DNA from: Excoecaria cochinchinensis
Lineage: Eukaryota; Streptophyta; Magnoliopsida; Malpighiales; Euphorbiaceae
Length of the DNA: 64,000 nt
Reading direction: 5' to 3'
Assembly (NCBI GenBank): GCA_947683425.1
Contig: CANTUQ010000159.1
Coordinates: forward strand, 4,416,001-4,480,000
Part shown: piece by piece, positions 1 through 12,334 of the stretch
Layout of the letters: each line of letters opens with the position of its first letter
Numbering within the stretch: position 1 is the first letter of the stretch
Made by a program: the position numbers and the translations under genes
The notes under the pieces: model-generated
Database searches by the model: none
Seen by the model: the letters and a program-made list of their open reading frames with translations, nothing else
What the model was told of the DNA's origin: nothing

Positions 1-1383
<1,383 letters not shown>

Positions 1384-1862
1384 CCAAAATAAATAGAAAA
1401 GGAAAGAGAGAGCAAAGAAATGGAGAGAACAAAGAAGAGAGGACACAGACCCGGGAAAAGGGAAACGCAGAAACCGAAAGAAAGAAAAAGAAAAAAGGGA
1501 AGAAGAAGAAAGAGGTGGTCGGCGCCACCTCCGACGTCGGAAGACGCCACGCCCCTCGCCTCCGTGAGCCACCGCAGGGCAGATCGGCGAGAGAGGCGAT
1601 GAAGTTGTCGACGCTGATTCTGGCCAGACAACGGAAACTCTGTGCGCGTGACCACTAGCGGAGGACTCCCGCCGACGAGATGATCTTTTTGGTACCGTCC
1701 AACCGTGGCTGTTCACCAGCAGTAGGGAGATCGGAGGAGGTTGCTCCGTGAGGTTTCGACGCATTTTCTGACCAAATCGCATCCCTTTCCGGCGCATGAC
1801 CAACGGCAGAGGATCCTAGGCGGCGGTGTGACCAACGACGGAGCCCGGCGAAGCTCCGGTGA
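1384..1862. other. GC-rich core between two opposed LTR pieces, unassigned
   Basis: About 480 bp that is far richer in G and C than its flanks, with a purine-rich left part (1390-1510) and many CCG/CGG triplets (1515-1862). It ends in GCTCCGGTGAGTCC, which resembles an exon end with a GT splice donor. No frame shows a recognisable domain. It could be the transcribed part of an LTR family without other copies here, or a captured plant 5' UTR. I cannot decide. Confidence 0.4.
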
Positions 1863-1949
1863 GTCCTTTTTATTTATTTTATATTATTATTATTATTATT
1901 ATTTATTTATTATTAGTGTTATTGTGTTTTATTATTATTATTTATTCTA

Positions 1950-1989
<40 letters not shown>

Positions 1990-1990
1990 T

Positions 1991-2026
<36 letters not shown>

Positions 2027-3292
2027 GTTATTATTATTATTATTATATTGTATTATTGCTATTATTGTTAATTATTGTTATTAATATTACTAGTTGTTTT
2101 ATTATTATTATTATTACTATTATTGTTTTATGTTAATATTATATTATTATTGTTATTATTATTATTTATTGTTATTATTATTATTATTATTATTGTGTGA
2201 ATGAATGTTGTTTTTGCTGTTATTGTTTGTTATCATTATTACTACTATAATTATTATTTTTATTGTCAGTGATTATTATAATTATGTCATTTGTGTTTTA
2301 TATTTATTAATTCTATCAGTTTATTTTATTTTCACTATATTAGATCAATTATTTTCTCAATTCATTTCATTCAATTATTTATTTATCTATTTATCATTTA
2401 GTTTAATTTAGTCTATTATTGACCAATATCATTTGCTGTCATGACCGCAACCGCGAGGGGCATGTGGCTCGTCTATGGAGCTAAGCAGAGCATGGTCGAG
2501 GTGAATAGTTTAATATTTATTATTCGAGGCCTGTATTAATTATTATTTTAATTTTTTTATTCGTTTGAGGTCTGGAATAATAAAGGCTTTTTTCGACCAT
2601 ACTCAAAAAGAACCACCACATACTAAATTTGAAAATTTATTAATAAAACTGGACCAACGTCCTAGTTTTCAACCCAAAAACGAAAGGTTATTGTTTTCAT
2701 TAAAACGAGATCACTTCACCCTTTTTCATAAAGTCGATTTGAGAACTCTATACTTTTTTTGTAAAATAAGTAGTTGGGAACCAGTGTTCTCATCTAAATG
2801 AATGTCCCGATTTATGTATGTATTTCGTTCTATCACTATTATGGATTTCACATTTATTTTTTGGATAATTGTAATTATATTTTATTTATCGCTTTATTTA
2901 TTGCTTTTTTATGTGCTAGTAATGCGCTTTAATTTACTTACATGAATCGTGTAAAAAGAGAGATAAAATATTTGACTCTAAAAACTCATTCATATAACGT
3001 TAACCAAAGGTCTAAATAAGAGTGAGGTCCCGAACTCTCTCTGGTATTGGCCTCATAAGGTTAGAATTTATTTTCCAATATTTTATTGGGTGGCGACTTC
3101 GTGATACCTTCCTTATGATACCCAACAGATGGTCTCGTAGGTTGATTGCTAACAATGGATTGGGGGTGAATCCCTGTCCATTGCAAAGCGATCAGCTTTC
3201 ACGAGTTTTAATGAATCTCCATCTGATCTCGGGTCCTAAAAGCGGACTCTCGAGAGCAACTCGAATGCCGAGTAGGGTTTGAGCGCGTCACA
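1863..3292 (+). mobile_element. Tat/Ogre-type LTR G, 3' portion, plus orientation
   Basis: Non-coding. It contains a TTA microsatellite and then the plus-strand versions of the LTR landmarks: an AACCAGTGTTCTCATC block near 2780, ATGTCCCGATTTATGTATG near 2802-2820, and TTATCGCTTTATTTATTGC near 2887-2905. It ends GAGCGCGTCACA at 3292, immediately followed by a primer-binding site, as LTR C does at 62209. The LTR start, expected as TGTAGACACCGGG, is not seen, so the piece is 5'-truncated or its 5' part is the GC-rich core. Confidence 0.75.
1876..2200. repeat. (TTA)n microsatellite inside LTR G
   Basis: Interrupted ATT/TTA runs, longest at about 1952-1990 and 2003-2045, on the strand opposite to the AAT array of fragment H. 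This agrees with the two LTR pieces lying head to head. Confidence 0.9.
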
Positions 3293-3990
3293 TTGGCGAA
3301 TCCACTAGGGATATTATGAGATTTTGCTCTAAAAGTACTTTTGGTTAATCTAATATAAATGAGTTTAGGATTAAGAAATTTTATCTCTTTTTAAAAAATT
3401 GCATTGCATTTCACCAGAACCTTAGATCTATGCTAGTCTGGACCCTCTTTCAGCCCCGGTGCGTTCCCAAAGCACGACCCTACGTTCACTCATTGTAGGA
3501 AAGTGTTAAGGATAATCACCAGCCCAAGCCTCATACCTTATGGTATACCAAATGGAGACCCGATTGGTCATTATGCTCGGGATGAGCTAGACCTGTCGGT
3601 AGGGACCATGCTTGGGTAGCCCTAAAGTATTATCACCTTTGACCAAAGCTCATGTAATGGAAATAGATACTTCCAGTAGGGGGCATGCATCATAGTACGT
3701 TGCTTATAGAGTGGGTTTTTGTGTATTGAACAAATCCAAATAAATTTAGATGTTCCCTCATTAAAGGTTTGCATGCCTTAAGGGGCATGTTTCGATTTAT
3801 TTGGATTATTTAAATACACGGTGGCCAAAAATTCATCTGCATGTGCTTTTTAGCAATAAGAGATTGTGTTGTTGGTTTTCCACAGCATACTGTACACGTT
3901 CATTGGGTTCTCTGTTAACCCATGGATCAAGCCCGCCTAGGAAAGAGACTGCACGGCCTCCTGTGTGGGAGAAATACACATGGGAGTAGT
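3293..3990 (+). other. 5' leader of Tat element G
   Basis: Untranslated leader after the primer-binding site. The same landmarks, in the same order, occur in element C (62210-62930) and, reverse-complemented, in elements A (about 41500-42210) and B (about 54500-55190): GCGTTCCCAAAGCACGA, AAGTGTTAAGGATAATCACC, GAGCTAGACCTGT, GGGACCATGCTTGGGTAGCC and AGGAAAGAGACTGCACG. There is no open frame. Conservation in four copies shows the leader is a fixed part of this family. Confidence 0.8.
3294..3311 (+). promoter_or_regulatory. Primer-binding site of element G (mutated)
   Basis: TGGCGAATCCACTAGGGA lies one base after the LTR end CACA (3292). It differs by a few bases from TGGCGACTCCACTGGGGA at the same place in element C. 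This is the place where a tRNA primer anneals for minus-strand DNA synthesis. Ogre/Tat elements are reported to use tRNA-Arg, which I did not verify. Confidence 0.8.
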
Positions 3991-5230
3991 TTTTCTTGTA
4001 TGTGTGCATTCGTGCTAGTCGCGCATTTTTCATGAACAACAATAGTAAATAAAGCATATGCATTTTGTATCATGTACAATTCTTTCCATACAATAATAAA
4101 ACCTGTGAACTTTATATGTAAAATTTCTTGTATCATAATATGTGAATATAAATTTTTTATCATGCATGTACATAGCGATGCGTGTCGCAACATATACATA
4201 CTAACATTCATCATAACATCCATAATATCCGTTGTGCACCATATTCATTACATCTAGCATGTATCATGGAAAGTACATATTGACATACATCATAACATGC
4301 ATAGACAAGCCTCTACCATAACACATAAAAAAAATTCAATCATGTATTATAGCATGTACATAGGGACATATATCTTAGTATGCTCACATTGCATATGTAC
4401 ATAAGCACCGTGTGCTAGAGCATATACATACCGCTGCATATCGTAGCGTGTACACATTAGCATACATCATCAGCCCGGGCATTGTACATATCGTGACATC
4501 TTGCACCTTTCACATTGTATGCCATATCATGCACATGCATTATCATGCATGAGTCATGCCATGCACATATGAATTCTACATCATGTATGTTAGTTATTAT
4601 ATATACCATGCCACCCTTTATATATAAATACCATGTGAATACACATACCTTGTAGATGCCATTCATTTCTTACAACCACTTTCATGCCATGTCTTGTGTC
4701 GCACGCATATGCCGCTCACTGTACACATTCATTCTTATACTATGTCCCATGTCATGTGCATTATTTGTATATATTTTGCACTTCTATGTATGTAAGTTTT
4801 TCCATACCTCACGACTCATTAATACACATTATCATGCTAGATCTTCTTCAACTTACATCACATACGTATCCCTATCATGTTTAAATCATGTCATGTGTAC
4901 ATGCACCATTTATCATGAACATTCTCATGTTATGCCATATTTTGTACTTATGTCTTTATTATATGCTGCTTGAATGTACATTGCAAATTTATGTGTGCAC
5001 ATCATTTGTCATGTAGTGTTTACACACTCACTTATAATTTTTTGTATGTGTTTCAAGCACACACGTCTTTACACATATTTCATGTACGCATTTCTACACA
5101 ATATGTTTTCACACACGTTTCACATGCATAATTCCTTACGCGCCTTACTAATATACGTAACACTTTTGAATGAATCTTTCCCTGTATATGATTCTTAGCA
5201 CATAGTTTGCACATATTTTACAAACAATTT
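3991..5230. repeat. CATG/GTACAT-rich cryptic repeat in the G leader
   Basis: About 1.2 kb dominated by variants of CATGTACATA, CATAACATGCAT and CACATACAT with no fixed period. It occupies the position between conserved leader and gag that is a short CATG-rich stretch in element C (62930-63110). It is non-coding; frames through it are Cys/His/Ile/Met-rich low-complexity text. Confidence 0.65.
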
Positions 5231-6800
5231 TTTTATGCCTACACAATTCTTGCGTATATAAATTTTGATAGCGCAAAAATTTGTGTCAAAGTCATGCCAA
5301 AAACGTTGACATGATTGCACCTTATTAAGGTACCATTGATTCAAAGTTTGACTCTGCCTAAGTAGTTCTCAACTATGAATGACTTTGGTCTTAACTCTAG
5401 AAATCTCCGTTTCATTCCATTTTGAATTAAGCAAAGGGTAAATATGTTTGGTCTCTGATTGCTGGATCACATGAAAACATTTGACTATACCATGTAATTT
5501 CTAAGTTCAGAGCACTTTTGGCCCATTTTGAAAACAAACTAAAAAAGAACTAGTTGTAATTAAGGGATTGGATGAAAACTCACTAAGAGCACTAGAACCT
5601 TTCTGATTACCCATCAAAGCGATCCCTGGATAAGACTGAACCTAAAAAATGATTTAGGCAACCATTTCTTTGTATAGCTATCTAAATGACTATTTCCTAC
5701 CCTTATTTTGCAATTGCTTGTTAGCCCATTGAGCCTTTATTTGGGTATGCTAAATGTGTACTGATTTTATTGTTACACATGTTAAAACTACCCTTCATCT
5801 AAAATGATTTTGGCTTCCCCTTAAAAGAATGGCTGCCCTAGTAAGGATGAATGTACATTATGACATTTTTTTGGGCTATCAAAAATCGCCCTGATAAAGA
5901 TGGGTTTACACTTTAGGAAAATAGTTTCAATCATTGACATTTCTTTGGGCTATCAAAAACCACCCTAATAAGGATGGGTCTACACTTTGGGAAGAGGGTT
6001 TTAAACATTGATAAACTCTTTGCGTAATTAGAGACATAAGCTTGTAGAAACAAAAAAGAAAAGCTAAAAAAAAAAGAAAAAAAAAGGGGGAAAAGACAAA
6101 AAAGAAAAGAAGTAGTGCCTAAGATAGTATCCCTTGATGAGTTTCAATGGTTATTACTTTAACACAATTGTTATTCTGAGGTTGATGAGCTAAAGTATTA
6201 CTAAGTCCAAATTCAAGAATACCTTGATATTATACAATTGGGCTGAGAATGGTCCTCTCATCCATCGAGTGAATGTTGCGGCCATTTTTCTCTAGCAACT
6301 TGATCTTTCTTTGGTAACCATCTACCTACGCCTAACGTTACAACCGAGGTAAGACCTCTTGATTCTTGGTTCGGTCATATGTGATTAGCAGAGATGACCT
6401 TCTAATAAGGTTTGGTAGGTAGGAAAATGCATATGGTATTTCTTGAGCTTCAAGTGGGAAGCCATGAGTGCATTTATGCATTCGAGTTGATTCTCGTCCC
6501 CAACGTTGCATCTAGAATTTGCTTTCAAATCATGAAAAGTTCTGCTTTGGCCTTTTGCACATACACACAGAGATTGCATAGTATTCCTGGTATTTATGTG
6601 TTTGTTTAGTAAAGCTGGATGTTTACATGTTTATCTTCTTACCCTTCATTAGGAATGACTCCTTAATTCTTTTTGCTAAGATTGGATTAGTTGAGAATGT
6701 GGTTCATTCAGTGCGTTCAAGGGTAGATAGAAACTTGAGTTTGGGGTACCTATTGGGTTGCATTCATTTACAATCTTGGGGTGTTTCTTATCACTACTCA
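5231..6800. other. Non-coding interior of element G, unassigned
   Basis: AT-rich sequence with no long frame and no domain I recognise. It holds a 74-bp direct tandem duplication (5862-6009) and an A/G-rich tract at about 6045-6115. It lies between two CATG-rich blocks and may be an expanded leader or a decayed gag region of element G. Nothing in it matches the gag of A, B or C by eye. Confidence 0.4.
5862..6009 (+). repeat. 74-bp tandem duplication
   Basis: Two adjacent 74-bp units (5862-5935 and 5936-6009), each starting GACATTT and containing TTTGGGCTATCAAAAA, then a GATGGG-TACACTTT block. A shorter degenerate third copy seems to precede them (about 5831-5861). Confidence 0.85.
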
Positions 6801-7750
6801 TGAAAGTGATACCTTGCATATACACTAGCAATATTCTTTATATATATGCTTTCTGCAAGTGTTTTTAAATATAATTGTAGCAAGAATTCTTATAAATAGT
6901 TTTACATGTATAACTTTTGATGTACGTCGTTTTGCAAAAAATCTTTAGCAAGCATCTTTCACCATATAAGTGTCTGTAGATACTTTTGCGTACATGACTC
7001 TCTAAACTTCATTTTTTATAATCACTTATTTTCACTCATTTTGTGGGCACATCCTTTGTGCACATTCTTAGCATTCTGTACATCCATATGCATGATTTTT
7101 TTTTTCCTTGTGTTTCATGTGCATAGTTATCCATGTACACATCACACAGGTATGATTCTTTGCGTATCTTCATACATGTAATTTTGCACACATCACAGAC
7201 ACCCAATTCTTTACATGGATCTTCCACCTATTTCTGCGTATGATTATTTGCATCTATGACGATGCACAATTCTTCACCCTCGTCGCATGCATGATCATTT
7301 GCATATATTTTGCATACATAATCCCCTTGCATATATTCCTTATGCCTGATCCTTTGCATATATTTCTCGTGCATGATCATTTGCAAACATTTTATAGAAT
7401 ACGATTCCTTGCACACACTCCATAATCCTTTACATGTATACAAGCCATCCCGTGCACGTGACTGTGGTGTACATGCCATATACATAATTCCTTGTGTGCA
7501 TTTCATGTTTGTAGTCCATTGCATGCACGTCACATGCATAGTACGCACTTCATATACACAACTCCTTACAGTTGTCTCATGTCACATTCTAGGCATCCCA
7601 CATGTATAATCTTTTGCGTATGTCTAATACTTCATATGCATAATTCTGTGCTTAAATTTCAAGCATAACTTTGCATGTCATTTCGTACATGCATAACTTT
7701 TCACATGCATTCCATGCATACATGGTACCCCATGCCTACTAGATGGTGTA
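6801..7750. repeat. Second CATG/TGCATA-rich cryptic repeat
   Basis: About 950 bp with recurring TTGCATATAT, CATGCATAATTC and CACATGCAT motifs, like 3991-5230 but with more CCTTTGC spacers. It has no fixed period and is non-coding. Confidence 0.6.
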
Positions 7751-7754
7751 CATC

Positions 7755-8345
7755 AACTTAATTGTGGTTTTACACATTGATAAGATGACGTTTATCAATC
7801 ACATCGATCTCAACTATAGTTTCACAAGCCAACAAGCTGACATTTCTCAATCACATCAACTTAACTGTGGTTTCACACGTTGACAAGCTGATGTTTATCA
7901 ATCACATCAACTTAACTATGGTTTCACACGTTGACAAGCTGACATTTATCAATTACATCGATCTCAACTGTGGTTTCACAATTTTATAAGCTGGCGTTTA
8001 TCAATCACATCAACTTAACTGTGGTTTCACACGTCGACAAGCTGACATTTATCAATCACATAAACTTAATTGTGGTTTCACATGTTGACAAGCTGGCATT
8101 TATCAATCGCATCGATCTCAACTGTGGTTTCACATGTCGATAGACGTTTATCAATCACATCAATCTCGACCGTGGTTTCACATGTCGATAAGCTGACGTT
8201 TATCAATCACGTAACTCAGCCGTGGTTTCACACATCAATAAGCCGACGTTTATCAATCGCACAACTCAACTGTGGTTTCACACGCCTATTGGTTGGCATT
8301 TATTAATCGCTCAGACGTGGTTTCACAAGCCTACTAGTTGGTGTT
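7755..8345 (+). repeat. Minisatellite with a 51-53 bp unit, about 11 copies
   Basis: The unit contains GTGGTTTCACACGTTGACA, AGCTGACATTTATCAATCAC and ATCAACTTAACT. Successive GTGG/ATGG positions at 7867, 7918 and 7970 give the period. Copies diverge and shorten towards the right end (8150-8345). The array ends about 27 bp before the first base of LTR fragment I. Confidence 0.9.
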
Positions 8346-8371
8346 TGTCACTCATGTTTCACATGCCTAAT

Positions 8372-8998
8372 TGTGATGTGTACCAAACTTAGCAAAAGCT
8401 CTCTTAGACGAGACCTGCTTTTAGGGCTCGAGGGATTGGTTTGCGTCTTTTGATCTTGGTGCCATGAGACATCTTGGAATCCCTACCCAATAGAACACTG
8501 GGGAGTTCATCTAGCCTCATGGTACCTTTAGGCACCTTTGAGGCATTTTGGAGTCGCCACCAAATTTATGAGAAATTAGGAAAGGTCATCTAACGTTTAC
8601 GGTCTAAACCAGAGATGGTGTTCGGAACTTCACTCTTATTTATATCTTGGTTAATTATAAATGAGTTTTTAAATTCATAAAATTCCATCTATCCTCTCAC
8701 GTGATTAATGCATTTAATTTAAAAGCGCATTGCAAGTGTTCGAAAGCAGTAAATAAAAGCCTTAAGGAAAGCGATAAAATAAAGCGATAAAGAAAAGCAG
8801 TAAACACGCTAAGCACATAATTACAAGAGAAATTGGGATAAAATACAATCCCATATGAAAGAGGGCTGATTAAAATCGAAATGGAAATTGGGACAGAATA
8901 CAATCCCAAGTAAAGGCTAAATAATATTGCCCCAAAAATAATTAATTACAAGGGCCTAAAAATATATGAACATAAATTTAAGACAAACAAACAAAGTC
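8372..8998 (-). mobile_element. Tat-type LTR fragment I, minus orientation, truncated
   Basis: It starts TGTGATGTGT, the reverse complement of a ...ACATCACA LTR end, and then follows LTR E in order: a TTGCGTCTTTTGATC block, CCAATAGAACACTGG, GGAGTCGCCACC, GTCTAAACCAGAGATG and TGATTAATGCATTTAATTT. It stops after CATAAATTTAAG, where E continues for another 2.3 kb, because the next element begins at 8999. Confidence 0.8.
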
Positions 8999-10740
8999 TG
9001 TAACACCCCGAATACACCTTTGTCGGATTAGGATAAGTTTAGGGTGTAGCGAAAACCGAATGTATTTGAGATAGGGACAAAAGTGTTAAAAAGGACACAA
9101 CCGTCATTAAGTCGAAAGTTTCGGTAAGTTTCGGTAAATTGGAAAATTATATCGTCGTGCCTTAAATGACATGAAAACAATTATTTTGGGTGATTAAAAA
9201 TGTGTAATTTGATGATGGAAGTGATTAATTGTAATAAAAGACGTGACCGGTTTTAATTGTAAAGGGTAAGGGTATTTTTGTCATTTTATAATTATGGATT
9301 AGATTGAATGATTTAGTTAAATTATGTGGGCCAATGTATGAAATAGAAAAGATGAATGCCAATTGAGGGAAAGGAAGTAAGAAGAGGGATTAAAAGATAT
9401 GTTTGACATAAAAATCTTTATGGGACCAACAAAATTGTGACATGTGGCACTTGGGATAAGATTGAATTAATGGCCTTAATTAAATCCTTTTTACTTCTTT
9501 TAGGCCATTCTTGGCTGGGTAAGTGAGCGAAAAAGAGAGAGAGAACCTCTTCTCCTCCTTCTTCACGCTAATTCCTGTAATTTAAGTCTAAGACGGATTT
9601 TCTAAGTTTCAAGTAATTGGATGCAAGATTTGGTTGGGAAAGGTAAGTGGTTGGTTGTTTTCCCTCTTCCTCCCCTCTTCTCCTTAAAGATAAGTAGAGG
9701 TATGTATAATTCTTAATTTTGTTTGTTTTGTTTGGAGGGAACAAGAGAAGATAAAGAAGGAGTAAGAAAACAAAGGGGTTGTGCAGTCATTAGAGCAATT
9801 AGGGAGCAAAGGAAAAGAGGTTTGGAAACTCTTTATTCATATATGAGTTTGAGTATATTCATGTGTTATATAAGTTACTTGAATGTGTTGATGATGATAT
9901 ATGATGATGGTAGTGAGTGTTGATTTAAATTATTAAATTGTGCGTGTGAATAGGATTTTGGGTGGAAAATTGTGTCAGAATACACCTGACCACTTTTCGA
10001 TTATTAGGCTATATCTGGAGTTTTAGAACTCCAAATGGTAAGAGAGCAGTTACTGTTTGAAAGCTAAGACATATTCCTACAAATATTTCAGAAATAGGCT
10101 GGAGCTAATTTTAGCTCTAAGTGTCCCAAAAGTGGTCATGAAGAAGAGGTCTCTTCTCTGGCAGGGTTCAGGGGAGCAATATAGTTATTTTTATCATTGC
10201 TGATGATTTAGGTACCCAAATGACCTGAAAATTGTTCTATATAAAATCTATCATCCTAAGGATCATTTGTTAAGAAGGACAATTGGCCATAAAATGAGGT
10301 TTAGAGGTCGTTTTAGGCAGTTCAAGTTTGAAGTGGAAAGCAGTCTTGTGACCTATCTTCATGAGAAATCTGCAGGGGGCTTCTATCACGAGCGCGACCA
10401 TTGTCGAGAGCGCGATAGAACCTGCTTGATAAGTGTTTTTCTTCTTATTTTAAACCTTTTGGTTGGTAGGAACCCTTGCCTACCTTTACCCTCTTCTAGT
10501 TTATATACTTTGTTATATTTTCCCTTTCGAAATACACCCGAACTTCATCGGAACTTTATGAGACATATTCATCACATGTTTAGAGTTTGTGAAAGAGTAA
10601 ATAAATAGATATCACTTAGGAATGTAAGAGACTAAGGTTATAAGTAAGAATATTGACTAAGGTACTTAAAAGTTTAATGAGTCGAACACTTTCGAATTCG
10701 TTCAACCTTGACCTGATGCCAATTCTGTTAGGAGATTTAA
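8999..10740 (+). mobile_element. Probable Del/Tekay-like LTR, solo or truncated
   Basis: It begins abruptly with TGTAACACCCCGAATACACC, the usual start of LTRs in the Del/Tekay chromovirus lineage, and also contains GTCATTAAGTCGAAAGTTTC. The middle holds a purine-rich GAGAGAGAGAACC stretch and a GC motif cluster near 10388-10425 (CACGAGCGCGACCATTGTCG). No protein domain or primer-binding site is present. I cannot find a matching TGTTACA-type end or target duplication, so the right boundary is approximate and truncation is likely. The lineage call rests on the first bases only. Confidence 0.5.
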
Positions 10741-10749
10741 AGTGAAATT

Positions 10750-11761
10750 CTATAATTTATATATGATGTTAAGTTTAAAGTAAATGATTCTTTTAAGTGT
10801 GTTATAAACTGAAAATAAAATGAATCTTTCATGTCTCGAATGGTTTTTATATGATTGTCTAGATAATGAATGATTCCCAATAGATTGAATAGTCTGAGAT
10901 GTGTGTGTTGGAGCTATCCGATGTACTCTCGATGTCGGAGGCAGAGTAGGACTATGTGCTCTTTGCCCTGGAGGAGTAACAAATAGCTCATCCATGGTGA
11001 ACTCAATCCCCATGTCAGAAGGTGTATACGGATGCTCCTCGTCGTGCTGCGGCTGCGGAGGATGACCCTCCTGGTGCTCTAGATGCCGGGAAGGCTGGTC
11101 CTCCTGGTGCTGTGGGTGCTTGGGAGGCTCCTGCTCCATCTGATGCTGATCCTGAGGCTGCTCCTCTACTGGCTCTAGCGAGGGCAAGCTAAATGCACGT
11201 CTGGTCTCATGAATAGTATGAAACCTGTACGCCTCGGCCTGACTCGGTATCGGCAATATCATAGCCATCGTACTAGCTGTTGGAGCGTCCACATAAATGC
11301 TCTCATCCAAGGCACGCCCCAGGATACCTGGACGAACACCCAAACTCAAAAGCAGTCTCGTGACGACTCCACCAACATACACTACAGGGGCTGCCCCCCT
11401 AGATACCCTCACCAGGTTAACCAAAATCTCATGGCTGATGTTGAGCCGCTGGCCTACCATCATGGCCTATAAACTCCAAATCTCAGCGGCATTGAGAGAT
11501 CCCGGGTTACCAGCTCGTCCCAAATAGGAGCTGGATAAAACTCTGTGAATATAACGAAGGGCCTGTGACGAGAGCACCGTGCTCTTTGCCGTATCATGAT
11601 CATACGGCACTCCCGGCAAGGTAATGGCCGCCCAGTGGTGGCGTCTAACTGCTCTCTGGGGCACTATAACATCCTGCCCAAGTGGAAGCCCCATAGCCTG
11701 TGCAAATCGCAGACGGGTAATGCTATACTGGTGGCCCTCTATCCAAAACTGTATGACACCC
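10750..11761 (-). pseudogene. Element B sense 3' ORF, C-terminal part
   Basis: This is the continuation, beyond solo LTR D, of the ORF that starts at 45160. It contains the conserved core (FDG/IEGHQYSITRLRFAQAMGLP-like stretch, RRAHWAAI-like stretch, YDHDTAKSTV, LSSSYLGRAGNPGSLNAAEI), then GQRLNISHEIL and a His/Gln/Pro/Glu-rich tail. An in-frame TAG at 11464-11466 stands where element A has TGG (Trp), so the copy is broken. The core aligns by pattern with the Athila second ORF at 32585-33853 (G-x-x-[YF]-[ST]-[IF]-T, then [FM]GLP or FGFP). The function of this family is unknown. The last residues near 10750 are probably past the original end. Confidence 0.75.
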
Positions 11762-12111
11762 TGTAGACACCGGGTCCTGAGATAGCCCAGATCAGAGTTA
11801 CCCAATGATGATAGATGCCTTGTCACAGGCAAAAAGGTTGAAAGTGGTGATTTTCTATTTAAATTTGCATTTTAGAGTGAAAAATGGAAAAATAATAAAA
11901 ACTATTTTAAAAATTAGTTTTGAAAAATGGGAGCTTAAAATTATAGTATTTTTAGTCAATTTTAAATTTAAAAAAAAAAATAATCGGATCGTGAGTGTCG
12001 GGCGCGGCGGCGCGCTGGCGCCCAGCTCAGGGGAGCCCGAGCGCCCAGCGCGCTGTGCACGCAAAGGCGACGCGCAGCGTCGCTAAATGAGTGCGCAGCG
12101 CTGCCGCTCCA

Positions 12112-12334
12112 ACGCCCGTCCCTATATAGCGACGGGCGTCCCTACTTCTGGCCGTAGCTAAAGGGTCTGATACCCCTTTTTCCGATTTTTGGACCTAAAA
12201 ATCAGTTTTTATCCCTTTTTTCAAGGTTTTAAGGGATTTTTTCCATTTTTAAAAATTAAAATAGGTAATATCTGATTTAATTAAATTTTATCCCTTTAAT
12301 TATTTTATTTTTCCTATTTTTCTTCATATAAAAA
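12112..12334 (+). promoter_or_regulatory. LTR D promoter: GC inverted repeat and TATA box
   Basis: ACGCCCGTC (12112-12120) and GACGGGCGT (12131-12139) form a perfect 9-bp inverted repeat around CCTATATAGC. About 190 bp downstream is TATAAAAA (12327-12334), followed by a long CT-rich leader. The same order (GACGGGC motifs, then TATA) is seen in the LTRs of A and B. Confidence 0.6.

Noticed and set aside
1384..1862. First exon of a host gene
   Set aside because: No convincing start or domain on either strand and it is enclosed by LTR sequence; the donor-like GGTGAGTCC alone is too weak.
3801..4257. Short frames on both strands in the leader of G
   Set aside because: They overlap each other, follow leader blocks that are non-coding in A, B and C, and show no domain.
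6045..6115. A/G-rich tract as a polypurine tract marking an element end
   Set aside because: No LTR start (TG...) follows it and no target duplication is visible.
7755..8345. Repeat-spacer look of a CRISPR array
   Set aside because: The whole 51-53 bp unit repeats, there are no unique spacers, and the context is a plant retroelement.
10267..10608. 113-codon plus-strand frame as a gene
   Set aside because: It lies within LTR-like sequence, has no domain, and no sign of coding constraint is visible.
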